Positions 36,830 through 45,277 of a DNA stretch of 64,000 nucleotides are shown piece by piece (positions within the stretch are counted from its first letter, which is position 1; every line of letters starts with the position of its first letter). Made by a program: the position numbers and the translations under genes. This DNA comes from Amphritea sp. 1_MG-2023 (GTDB lineage: Bacteria; Pseudomonadota; Gammaproteobacteria; Pseudomonadales; Balneatricaceae): contig NZ_JAUOQE010000024.1 of NCBI RefSeq assembly GCF_030547545.1, positions 1 to 64,000 on the forward strand. The letters run 5' to 3'. The notes beneath the pieces were generated by a model. That model had not been told where the DNA came from and ran no database searches. It saw only the letters and a program-made list of their open reading frames with translations.

Positions 36830-38443
36830 ATGCAGCCCGGAAAAATCATAGCTCGTGAGGGCTTCTTCCATGGGATACACCCAGGGATGGGGATCGCCTC
36901 TAAAGCAATGGTATTAGCCTTTGTGCTATTCACCGTTCTCAATGTCGATTTTGCTAATGGAATCTATAGCGATGTCAAAAATTGGATTCAAGCAACACTG
37001 AACTGGTATTACATTACGGTGGTCAGCTTGGTTTTGTTTTTCTCGATTTGGGTCGCCTTCAGCCGTTTTGGCAACCTACGCCTAGGTAAAGACGATGAAA
37101 AACCTGAATTCAGCTTCATTACTTGGTTCTCGATGCTGTTCAGTTGTGCGATTGGTACTGGCATTTTGTTTTGGAGTATAGCTGAGCCAATCTTCCACTT
37201 TCAGGGTAATCCCTTTATCGAGATGGCCGGTATCACAGCCGGTTCCGCTGAAGCCGCACAGATGGCGATGCGCATCACGCTATTTCACTGGGGTTTACAT
37301 GGCTGGGCTATCTACATCATGGTCGGCCTGATTTTGGCTTACTTCGCTTATCGTCGAGGCTTACCGCTCACTATTCGGTCAGCACTCTACCCTCTGTTAG
37401 GCGATCGTATCTATGGCCCGATCGGCCATGCCGTCGACCTGCTAGCCATCTTCAGTACATTATTCGGTACAGCGACAACCTTAGGTTTGGGTGTATCCCA
37501 AATGAACGCGGGGCTAAACTACCTATTCGACCTTGAAATCTCGACCACAACGCAGGTTATCCTGATTGCCATCATCTCAGTGATCGGCACATTATCGGCT
37601 GTTTCAGGTGTTGAAAAAGGCATTAAGTTTCTCAGCATTTGGAATATGCGCATCAGTTCGATCTTGATTCTGTTCTTCCTGCTAGCAGGCCCTACTGTAT
37701 TCTTACTGGGTTTATTCACCACCAGTGTGGGCGACTACATGTGGAACTTAATTCCAATGGGATTCTGGACTGATCCAAACCCTGAACGTCAGTGGCAGGG
37801 CTGGTGGACAATCTTCTATTGGGGATGGTGGTTATCTTGGGGTCCTCTGGTGGGTATGTTCATTGCTCGTATTTCTCGCGGCCGCACCATTCGTCAATTT
37901 TTATTGTCAGCATTAACCATTCCACCACTAGGCGGTTTTTTATGGATCGTTATTTTTGGCGGCACGGCACTCCATATTGATCTATACGGCGCTGGTGGTA
38001 TCGTTGAAGCCGTTAACAACGATATGACCCTCGCACTATACAAGACCATCGAATCCATTGGCGTTGAGTGGCTAACATGGCCCATGGCGGCGCTGGCAAC
38101 CTTCATGATCATCACCTGGTTCGTGACTTCGGCGGACTCCGGTACACTGGTGATCTGCACCATCCTTTCAGTCGGTGATAAAAACCCACCACAACGCTTC
38201 CGTATTATCTGGGGCCTTGGTCTCGGTGCAGTTTCTGCCGTACTACTGATGGCTGGTGGGCTTAAAGCGTTACAAACCGCCTCAATTGCAGCCGCACTAC
38301 CGTTCTCGATTGTTCTGCTCTTTATGTGCGCCGCCTTCGTAAAAGGCCTAAATGATGAAGCTAACGGAGTGGTTTATCACGCCTCGCCGAAGAACGAAAA
38401 CGATGAGGACCTAGCATTACTCACTAGTGAAGCAAAAGCCTAA
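36830..38443 (+). CDS. BCCT family betaine/carnitine/choline-type transporter
   Basis: A 537-residue transporter with about twelve membrane helices. The signature WWTIFYWGWWLSWGPLVGMF followed by IARISRGRTIRQF is intact, including the Trp-rich aromatic box that holds quaternary ammonium groups. AAGGGGAT lies 9 bases before the ATG. BCCT proteins import betaines, choline, carnitine or DMSP. Trigonelline and homarine are N-methylpyridinium betaines, so this is a plausible importer for the adjoining pathway, and the shared operator supports that. The C-terminus is short and charged, without the long osmosensing tail of osmoregulated BCCTs. Confidence 0.93.
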   Translation: MQPGKIIAREGFFHGIHPGMGIASKAMVLAFVLFTVLNVDFANGIYSDVKNWIQATLNWYYITVVSLVLFFSIWVAFSRFGNLRLGKDDEKPEFSFITWFSMLFSCAIGTGILFWSIAEPIFHFQGNPFIEMAGITAGSAEAAQMAMRITLFHWGLHGWAIYIMVGLILAYFAYRRGLPLTIRSALYPLLGDRIYGPIGHAVDLLAIFSTLFGTATTLGLGVSQMNAGLNYLFDLEISTTTQVILIAIISVIGTLSAVSGVEKGIKFLSIWNMRISSILILFFLLAGPTVFLLGLFTTSVGDYMWNLIPMGFWTDPNPERQWQGWWTIFYWGWWLSWGPLVGMFIARISRGRTIRQFLLSALTIPPLGGFLWIVIFGGTALHIDLYGAGGIVEAVNNDMTLALYKTIESIGVEWLTWPMAALATFMIITWFVTSADSGTLVICTILSVGDKNPPQRFRIIWGLGLGAVSAVLLMAGGLKALQTASIAAALPFSIVLLFMCAAFVKGLNDEANGVVYHASPKNENDEDLALLTSEAKA

Positions 38444-38464
38444 CGCCTATTTGTTCGTCTAATT

Positions 38465-38505
38465 AAACGGTTCCATCAACGCTAGCGTGATGGAACCGTT
38501 TCCCA
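38465..38505 (+). terminator. Terminator after the BCCT gene
   Basis: 14-bp perfect arms AAACGGTTCCATCA / TGATGGAACCGTTT close around a 9-nt self-complementary loop, then CCC. Located 22 bp after the stop. A 12-bp direct duplication (CATCAAAGTACT at 38504 and 38519, 15-bp period) follows immediately. Confidence 0.75.
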
Positions 38506-38641
38506 TCAAAGTACTTCACATCAAAGTACTGTACGTTCTGTACTCGATTAAGCCTTTTCAGTCTGTTGCTATCCACACTCTATCGGCCATCACGCTCTCA
38601 GAGAGAGATAAAGCTATCCGCCAAAAAATATCCCGTTAAGT

Positions 38642-39187
38642 CTAATCCTCAAACTTAGGAAACTGATCGGCAATCGCATTACCGGAATAGTTAGCCACCC
38701 ACCCTTCGGGATTATTAAACAAACGAATCGCGGTGAAATCAGGCTCCGGCCCCATATCAAACCAATGAGTGGTATTGGCGGGCACCGAGATCAAGTCATC
38801 TTTACAACACAGAACGCGATAAACTTTATCGGCGATATGCAGATAAAACATCCCCTCACCCCGGACAAAGAAACGCACTTCGTCTTCGCTGTGGCTATGT
38901 TCGCTCAAAAACTTCTGCCGCAGTTCATCTTTGGCGGGGTTATCGCTGGCGAGACTGATGGTATCAACCGTGATGTAGCCCTGCTCATTTTTAAGCCGCT
39001 GAATCTCAGCCGCATACGCCGTTAAAATGGCCTCGGCATCGCTATCGGCCGTGATTGCTTGAGCGGCTTGCCAACGTTCAAAACGTACTCCTACCTCCGC
39101 CAATTGTTGGTTAATCTCTACAGCATCACAGGTAACGGTTAAAGGTTGTTGCGGCTTGTCATCCTGATATACACGTAATTCACTCAC
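38642..39187 (-). CDS. mtnD: Acireductone dioxygenase
   Basis: A 181-residue cupin metalloenzyme oxidising the acireductone of methionine salvage to ketomethylthiobutyrate and formate (Fe form). The metal site HSHSEDEVRFFVRGEG supplies His, His and Glu, with a further His in NTTHWFDMG. Full length. Last gene of mtnB-mtnC-mtnD, 19 bp after mtnC. Confidence 0.96.
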   Translation of the reverse strand: MSELRVYQDDKPQQPLTVTCDAVEINQQLAEVGVRFERWQAAQAITADSDAEAILTAYAAEIQRLKNEQGYITVDTISLASDNPAKDELRQKFLSEHSHSEDEVRFFVRGEGMFYLHIADKVYRVLCCKDDLISVPANTTHWFDMGPEPDFTAIRLFNNPEGWVANYSGNAIADQFPKFED

Positions 39188-39206
39188 GTCTGAATCCTCT
39201 TTTTAA

Positions 39207-39887
39207 CTATGCGTTCAGCGCTATCTGCTGAAAATTTTCGACCACCGGATGATCACTGGCAACCGGTTCATCTCGAGCTAACAGAACCGTAGCCAAACCC
39301 GCCTCACGGGCCGCCTCCAACTCTTCGACTATATCCGATAAAAACAGTATTTCAGAGGCTGGCAAACCGATATCGTCGGCAATCTTGCGATAAGCAGAGG
39401 CTTCCCGTTTATGGCCTATATGGGTGTCATAATAGCCACTGAATAGCGGCGTCAGATCACCGAAATCACTATGGCCAAACAGCAGCTTTTGCGCTTTTAC
39501 CGAGCCAGACGAAAAGACATATAAAGCTAAGCCCTGCTGCTGCCAGCGCTGTAAATATTCGTAGGCATCTGCGTACAGGTGACCGGTGAAATCCTGATTT
39601 TCATAGCCGTTGACCCAGATAAGCCCCTGCAAGTTTTTCAGCGCAGTGACTTTTTTATCCTGCTCAATCCAGTTTAAAAATGCGCTAATCAGCGTCTCTA
39701 CGTCGGCATCCGCTTGCCCTAAGACTTCACGGGCATCCGCTAAGATAGCCTGTACCGCCTCATCGTTAGCGTGACAACGAAGATAATCCGGCAGATGTTC
39801 ATAGGCATAGGGAAACAGTACCTTATGTACAAAATTGATATCGGTCGTGGTGCCTTCAATATCGGTCAGAATCGCTTTAATGGTCAT
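39207..39887 (-). CDS. mtnC: Enolase-phosphatase E1 (MtnC)
   Basis: A 226-residue HAD-superfamily enzyme that enolises and dephosphorylates diketomethylthiopentyl-1-phosphate. The HAD nucleophile region reads ILTDIEGTTTDINFVHKVLF, motif II is VFSSGSVKAQKLL and the acidic motif LFLSDIVEELEAA. It lies 16 bp after mtnB and 19 bp before mtnD. Full length. Confidence 0.96.
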   Translation of the reverse strand: MTIKAILTDIEGTTTDINFVHKVLFPYAYEHLPDYLRCHANDEAVQAILADAREVLGQADADVETLISAFLNWIEQDKKVTALKNLQGLIWVNGYENQDFTGHLYADAYEYLQRWQQQGLALYVFSSGSVKAQKLLFGHSDFGDLTPLFSGYYDTHIGHKREASAYRKIADDIGLPASEILFLSDIVEELEAAREAGLATVLLARDEPVASDHPVVENFQQIALNA

Positions 39888-39903
39888 GCTTATCCTTTTA
39901 CCC

Positions 39904-40542
39904 TTATTTCACAGCCAAGCGGCGCATCTCTAACTCACAGGCAAATAGAAACTCTAAGCCTTCTAAATGACGACGCGCTTCATGCACATCACGACCCCAC
40001 GCATATAAGCCATGGCCGCGAACTAAAAAACCCCAACTCAGTGGCGCTTGTTGCCAACGCAGTGCCAGTTGATCGGCCAGCAACGACATATCCTGAGTAT
40101 TATCAAACAGTGCCAATTGAATCGCCGCATCATGGGTCATGTTACCCGCCAATGATTTTTGCATCTCATAACCCGAAAGCGTCAACCAAGCCTGCGGTTC
40201 AAGGCGAGATAACACCGTTGATGCCACCGAATGTGTATGTAATACCGCACCGATCTGTTTATCCAACTGATACAGCCGAGTATGCAGTAAGGTTTCGGCC
40301 GAGGGCTTGAGGGACGCCGCCTGCGGCGAGGCTATCGCGCTATCAACTATCGGCTTGCCGTGCAGATCGACCGTTAAAAAATCAGCCTCGGTTAAACCGC
40401 CTTTATGCCGTCCAGACGCCGTCACCAATGCCTGCTCAGCATCTAATCTCGCCGAGAAATTGCCACCTGTCGCCGGACACCAGCCCTGACGATCAATCCA
40501 GCGGCCAGCATCTATCAATGCTGATGAAAGATCTACTTGCAT
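39904..40542 (-). CDS. mtnB: Methylthioribulose-1-phosphate dehydratase
   Basis: A 212-residue class II aldolase-fold dehydratase. The start has the ATGGNFSARLD phosphate-binding segment, and the zinc ligands are in VLHTHSVAST and further down near RGHGLYAWGRDVHEARRHLE. It acts on the product of MtnA. First gene of the mtnBCD operon. A DnaA-box-like TTATCCACT directly before the start is probably chance. Confidence 0.95.
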   Translation of the reverse strand: MQVDLSSALIDAGRWIDRQGWCPATGGNFSARLDAEQALVTASGRHKGGLTEADFLTVDLHGKPIVDSAIASPQAASLKPSAETLLHTRLYQLDKQIGAVLHTHSVASTVLSRLEPQAWLTLSGYEMQKSLAGNMTHDAAIQLALFDNTQDMSLLADQLALRWQQAPLSWGFLVRGHGLYAWGRDVHEARRHLEGLEFLFACELEMRRLAVK

Positions 40543-40685
40543 CTATGTTTATCCACTGTAAAAAATTGTCGCTAGTGTACTCGATATGAGTCGCTCAACG
40601 AAGTCCGTTAGCGATTGAAAATCGCCATCACAGTCTCTCGTTGATCGTCGCCTCAGTGACGCTTTCGTCTATGAAGATGACGCGA

Positions 40686-41873
40686 CTAAAAGCGCTGCTT
40701 TAGTTTGAGCGCCAGCGTGCCAACCGCTAAAAAGGCAATACCAATTAGTACTAACGTCGCCGGCCAGCCCAATGAATGAGCAAAGTATTTTTCAGAGAAA
40801 TAAGCAATAAAGCCCAGCATGGCGATGACTGTGGTCAACAGTAGGGCGCGACTTTGAAGTTGCACGCAGACATACAGAATCACCGCCGTTAGCGCAAAAA
40901 ATAACGTTTCCATCGCCGTATGTTGCAGCAGATCAAATAAGCCGCCATAGGCCATCACCGAACCACACACATAACCCAGCGCCTGCAAACGAAGATAGCG
41001 TCCCGCCTTCTGCATACCGAACGCCGTCAACATCAAGCCCACGCCGACGATAACACTTGCCCAGTTCGCCGACGTCGACATAGCGATACGCTCAAATAAG
41101 CCGCTATTTAACCAGATAATGGCCACCAGCAACGCCGTGGAAGATAATACCCGATACGCTGTTTTGGCCAGCGATTCGGCCACCAGAAACAGCGAGCTTC
41201 CGAGTATGATTGCTCGCAGATACACCGGCACGCCTGATAGCTCTAAACCGGTTTCCAACGCCCCATAAACAAAAAAAAGACCGCAAAACACAAACACTGT
41301 GCGGCGATATTTTGCCCACAAGATTGCCTGATGTAACGCCATCATGGCAAACACCGAGAGTACCGCCAAACGCCAATTATGTCCCTGCGACAAATACTCA
41401 TCAACCAGCACAAACCAACCGCCGGTCATCATGATCATACAGGCCATCGTGAGTGGCACAACAAAACGACTGTGTTGCTCATCATGCAACACCTTCAGCA
41501 ACGCAATCAAGAGTATATAACCGACGCCCAGCGTCACGATCACTCGCATCACACTGCCCATATCATCCCAAAATAGATTGATATAGACACTCACTCCCGC
41601 GACGATAAACACACCGCCAAGGTAAGCAAACAGCGTGCGAACGATCTCACTTTTGCCACGTACATCTGTTTTAGCACTTAGGCCAGCCGGTATATGATAA
41701 GCCGTTTCAACCTCAGCGAGACTTATCTCATAGGTTTGCATCAGCTGCTTGATCTGCTGTAATGCCTCAGCCTTATCGGTGACTCGAGTTAAGCCAATAA
41801 CCCCCACCAGCAGAGGCCAGCCCCAGACACCGAGACCAATGACGACAATTAAAACAATCAGTAATAACATCAT
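40686..41873 (-). CDS. DUF2157 domain-containing membrane protein
   Basis: A membrane protein of about 395 residues. An N-terminal hydrophobic helix is followed by a soluble segment (LQQIKQLMQTYEISLAEVETAY) and then around ten membrane helices, the DUF2157 layout. Function unknown. The start overlaps the upstream gene's stop by 4 bp (ATGA at 41870-41873); an adjacent ATG at 41870 or a TTG at 41885 are alternatives. It forms a two-gene unit with the protein encoded at 41870-42439. Confidence 0.82.
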   Translation of the reverse strand: MMLLLIVLIVVIGLGVWGWPLLVGVIGLTRVTDKAEALQQIKQLMQTYEISLAEVETAYHIPAGLSAKTDVRGKSEIVRTLFAYLGGVFIVAGVSVYINLFWDDMGSVMRVIVTLGVGYILLIALLKVLHDEQHSRFVVPLTMACMIMMTGGWFVLVDEYLSQGHNWRLAVLSVFAMMALHQAILWAKYRRTVFVFCGLFFVYGALETGLELSGVPVYLRAIILGSSLFLVAESLAKTAYRVLSSTALLVAIIWLNSGLFERIAMSTSANWASVIVGVGLMLTAFGMQKAGRYLRLQALGYVCGSVMAYGGLFDLLQHTAMETLFFALTAVILYVCVQLQSRALLLTTVIAMLGFIAYFSEKYFAHSLGWPATLVLIGIAFLAVGTLALKLKQRF

Positions 41874-42439
41874 GGCGTCACCCAACCAATAAAGTGAACC
41901 TGACCTCGGTAATAGTGATCCGCGACCTCGGGCAAACGAATACGACGACCATTTTTTAGCAACACCGCCCCGCGATTACTGCCTGACAAATAGAACAGTC
42001 CGGCGAACAGATTACTCGATGAACGGCCTAGGGTGCTGAATTCATATCCATCTGGGGCGATACTCGATGAATCGACAGTGACGCCCTCTAAGTCGGGCAA
42101 TTCAATTCGCTTAACGGGATTCGCCGCCGTGTTATCAGCGACCGGCACAATAAAGGCGATCTCCTGCACGGCACCGGTATGCGCGTTATAACGCCAGAGA
42201 CGAGGTCTCTGATAATTCGCTTGTGTGCCTTGATCGATCACTTGCACCCGCTGATCAATCACCGAGATCTGCAACGTCTGTTGATAACGGTTGTACCCTG
42301 TCGCAAACAGGAGATCATAGGTCGGCCCAGCCACTAATAACGTTGGTAACCCTGACATCAGCAAAAAAGCCATCATCAGTAGCACCGGTAAGCCGAGGCC
42401 AAACGTGATGGTAGGGTTCTCTCGAATAAATGTTTTCAT
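41870..42439 (-). CDS. Hypothetical membrane-anchored protein paired with DUF2157
   Basis: A 189-residue protein with one N-terminal membrane helix (about residues 13-37) and a beta-rich remainder. DUF2157 genes are often followed or preceded by proteins with a GDYXXLXY motif, but I do not see that motif here, so I leave the family open. The charged stretch VLLKNGRRIRLPEVADHYYRG is the most distinctive part. It is co-transcribed with the DUF2157 gene by a 4-bp overlap, which suggests the two act together in the inner membrane. Confidence 0.7.
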   Translation of the reverse strand: MKTFIRENPTITFGLGLPVLLMMAFLLMSGLPTLLVAGPTYDLLFATGYNRYQQTLQISVIDQRVQVIDQGTQANYQRPRLWRYNAHTGAVQEIAFIVPVADNTAANPVKRIELPDLEGVTVDSSSIAPDGYEFSTLGRSSSNLFAGLFYLSGSNRGAVLLKNGRRIRLPEVADHYYRGQVHFIGWVTP

Positions 42440-42771
42440 GTCTATCCGTCTCTATTTAGTGATGACAACGCTCTATTCACTATATGCCATAACAGCGGTG
42501 ATAACAGTATAAACACGGCAAGGTTACGAAGCGTATCGCACTGACATACGGGAGAAGCTAAAGCGTCAAACTCGTCGAAACGAACGATTACTGAGCCTGT
42601 TAGCGCGGAGGGCAGACCGCGTTAAATATTGCGTTGCGGCCTAAATAAGATAATCGTCTGAATCATTCAACACATAGAGAGATCGGCAGATGATTCCTGA
42701 ACAGGCATCTGCCTAGCAAGCGAGTCATAATGAGACCTGCGACCCCATCGATGCCCGCTGAATCAAACCCT
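42440..42771. other. 332-bp gene-free stretch
   Basis: Between the DUF2157 pair and the zinc operon's last gene. I see no open frame with similarity, no terminator-quality hairpin and no repeat; it presumably contains the promoter of the DUF2157 pair. Confidence 0.4.
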
Positions 42772-43302
42772 TCACTCTTCGGTGTAGGGCTCTATTTGAT
42801 AGGCTTCCATGGTATAGCCCGATGTACCAAGCTGATGGGCCACGGTGGCGACCTTTAATTCACCACTAATCCACACCGCATCGTAGAGATTTTCCACATT
42901 CGTGCCCGGTTCAAAGGTCACATGTATCATCTGATTAGAGGGTGGTGGCGGCACATGAATACAAGCACCAAAATAAGGTACTAGGAAAAACTCAGTGACC
43001 GCCATGCCCTCTTCCACCAGTGGCACCACAAACCCCGGAATACGGATCATCTTGCCATCCATCTCTGGCACAATGGGTGCAGAACTCAACGCCTGCATCA
43101 TCGCTTTAAACTTGATCTCGGCCATCGGATCATAATCATCAAGATTGCCAAACTGACTCGTATCGAAAATAGCATCGAAGGAGTAATCGGCGGGCATAAG
43201 GCTATCCCACTCTGTATCGATCACCGTTTTACCATTGATGCTAGCAGCCTGAAGCATACCGGTGAGTATTAAGGTGGTGATAAAAACAATCAGTCGTCTC
43301 AT
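42772..43302 (-). CDS. DUF3299 domain-containing exported protein (Zrg operon member)
   Basis: A 176-residue protein with a signal peptide (hydrophobic residues 4-19, AxA-like site before ASINGK). The DUF3299 core follows, with KMIRIPGFVVPLVEEG and VPYFGACIHVPPPPSNQMIHV. DUF3299 proteins accompany the ZrgA-type zinc uptake system. The Cys/His in GACIHVPPPP could bind metal. It follows the permease gene by 4 bp and is the last gene of the operon. Confidence 0.88.
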   Translation of the reverse strand: MRRLIVFITTLILTGMLQAASINGKTVIDTEWDSLMPADYSFDAIFDTSQFGNLDDYDPMAEIKFKAMMQALSSAPIVPEMDGKMIRIPGFVVPLVEEGMAVTEFFLVPYFGACIHVPPPPSNQMIHVTFEPGTNVENLYDAVWISGELKVATVAHQLGTSGYTMEAYQIEPYTEE

Positions 43303-43306
43303 TAAG

Positions 43307-44566
43307 TTATATCCGTACAGTCATGCCATCGGCGAGTGAATAGCGGTATGCGCGATAACCGGGAATCAATCCGGTCAATGTGCCTGCGATGAGAATCAAG
43401 AATAACAGTTTGAACTCCGCAAGTTGAGGTAAACTCATGCTTAACTGCAAACCATAAGCCTCTTCTAACCAAGGTAAGCCGAGCATCAAACCGCTATAGA
43501 GTAACACCATGCCGAGGATAATCCCCAATAGAGTGAGTAATGCCGTCTCTAACACCAGTAATAACATAATTTGCACCGGCCTAGCGCCTACGGAACGTAG
43601 AATAGCCAACTCTCGCCGTCGTTCATTTAGCCCCGTCAATAATACCGTGAGCATGCTAAACAGACCCGATACAACGACAAACACAGAGATCAACAACAAC
43701 GCCTTTTCGGCAATACCAATCATGCCCCAAAGCTCTTGTAATGCCACCCCCGGTAACACCGCCTGCAATGGCTCGGCGCGGTAGTTGCTGATATAACGCT
43801 GTAACTGAAAGGTCGCCATTTTAGACGAGAGCCCCAATAAAAAGGCGGTAATCTGTTGTGGCTCCAGCGCCCTTTCTTGCAGCGGCGTTTTACCGCCGGA
43901 GCCCGGTATATACGCACCACTTTGCCAATCAACGTGAATCGCTTCAATCGCTCGCAGACTAACATGAAGGGTGCGATCGACGGGGGTTCCCGTGGCTGCC
44001 AATATACCGGTCACCGTAAACGGCTGATCTTTATGTTTGCTAAAGCTCGTATTGCCCATCCCGTGAGCAATAATGATTTGATCGCCTAGATGATAGTCGA
44101 GTTTAGCGGCCACTTCCGCCCCCAAGACAACATCATGCAACTGTTGAAACGGGGCCCCTTGGCTAAAGGTTAACGGACGTTTTTTACCATAACGGTAATG
44201 TTCGAAATAGGCATCGGTAGTACCTAAAACGCGATAACCACGGTGAGAATCCCCCAACGAAAATGGTATTGACCAAGCTACGTTGGGATTTGCGGCGATA
44301 TCCTGATAGCTCTGCCAACTGACATTGTTAGTGGCATTACCGATACGAAACACAGAATAGAGCAATAACTGTACCGAACCGGAACGCGCCCCAACAATCA
44401 AATCCGTACCCGCAATAGTCGAACTAAAACTCTGCTTGGCACCATGACGAACCTTTTCCACCCCCAGTAATAACGCCACACTCACTGCGATTGAGCAGAT
44501 AATCATGAGGGCCGTCAGTCGACGGTTGAACAGGCTTTTATAAACCAACCCCAACATCAGCTTCAT
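43307..44566 (-). CDS. ABC transporter permease (FtsX/MacB-like), Zrg-type
   Basis: A 419-residue permease with one N-terminal membrane helix, a large extracytoplasmic domain (about residues 40-270) and three C-terminal helices, the topology of MacB/LolC-E proteins. The conserved cytoplasmic loop LNERRRELAILRSVGARPVQI contacts the ATPase. This type of permease is used for periplasmic mechanotransmission rather than classical import. Its start overlaps the ATPase stop by 4 bp. Confidence 0.88.
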   Translation of the reverse strand: MKLMLGLVYKSLFNRRLTALMIICSIAVSVALLLGVEKVRHGAKQSFSSTIAGTDLIVGARSGSVQLLLYSVFRIGNATNNVSWQSYQDIAANPNVAWSIPFSLGDSHRGYRVLGTTDAYFEHYRYGKKRPLTFSQGAPFQQLHDVVLGAEVAAKLDYHLGDQIIIAHGMGNTSFSKHKDQPFTVTGILAATGTPVDRTLHVSLRAIEAIHVDWQSGAYIPGSGGKTPLQERALEPQQITAFLLGLSSKMATFQLQRYISNYRAEPLQAVLPGVALQELWGMIGIAEKALLLISVFVVVSGLFSMLTVLLTGLNERRRELAILRSVGARPVQIMLLLVLETALLTLLGIILGMVLLYSGLMLGLPWLEEAYGLQLSMSLPQLAEFKLLFLILIAGTLTGLIPGYRAYRYSLADGMTVRI

Positions 44567-45258
44567 AGGGCCGCTCCCGCATGATTTAACTGTTGCAGAT
44601 CGATAATGCGCGAAAAATGGCTGGTCAGCTGTCGATCATGACTGACAAATAGCAGCGTGATGTCATGCTGATCACACTCTCGGATAAGTAATTTGATAAA
44701 ACCTTCACGATTATCACTGTCCAATGACGAAGTAGGCTCATCGGCAATCAAGATACGGGGATTACCGATAAGAGCCCGCGCCGCGGCAACCCGTTGTTGC
44801 TGACCAATACTCAGATCGGTCACGGCACTATTCAGATAATCCTGTAGTCCTAATTCTTGCAATAATGCGAGTGCTGCAGCCTCCACGGATCCCATTTGTT
44901 GACACGCCTGTTCACGCCGCAATTGAGAAAAGTGACAGGGCAGCAGCACATTTTGTTGCACAGAAAGATAGGGCAACAAATTAAACTGCTGAAAAATGAG
45001 CCCAATATGATCCGCACGAAACCGATCTCTGGCCGCGGCGGAAAGCGCGTTCAGATCACAACCATTCACCGCAATACGCCCCGCCACTGGCTTATGAATC
45101 CCCGCGATGAGGTTCAATAAAGTTGATTTTCCACACCCCGAGGGGCCTTGTAAAAATAGCTTTTCACCGGCACAGACCTCAAGCTGATCAATCGCCAACA
45201 CCGGTTTTTCTACCTGCCAATGAAACTTAAGCTGCTGCAGTTCAATGATTGAACTCAT
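44563..45258 (-). CDS. ABC transporter ATP-binding protein (LolD/MacB-like), Zrg-type
   Basis: A 231-residue ATPase with Walker A GPSGCGKST, a Q-loop (LIFQQFNLLPYL), signature DLSIGQQQRVAAARAL, Walker B ILIADEPTSSLD and the switch His in FVSHD. It powers the permease encoded next. It follows the ZrgA-like gene by 19 bp, and its own end overlaps the permease start. Confidence 0.92.
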   Translation of the reverse strand: MSSIIELQQLKFHWQVEKPVLAIDQLEVCAGEKLFLQGPSGCGKSTLLNLIAGIHKPVAGRIAVNGCDLNALSAAARDRFRADHIGLIFQQFNLLPYLSVQQNVLLPCHFSQLRREQACQQMGSVEAAALALLQELGLQDYLNSAVTDLSIGQQQRVAAARALIGNPRILIADEPTSSLDSDNREGFIKLLIRECDQHDITLLFVSHDRQLTSHFSRIIDLQQLNHAGAAL

Positions 45259-45277
45259 TCGAACAGATTTCCTGTAA

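Noticed and set aside
39771-40310. 179-codon plus-strand frame opposite mtnC/mtnB
   Set aside because: Antisense to two well-supported enzymes; composition rich in Pro/His/Thr without similarity.
40549-40557. DnaA-box-like TTATCCACT before mtnB
   Set aside because: A single site with no AT-rich block or partner boxes; expected by chance in a window of this size.
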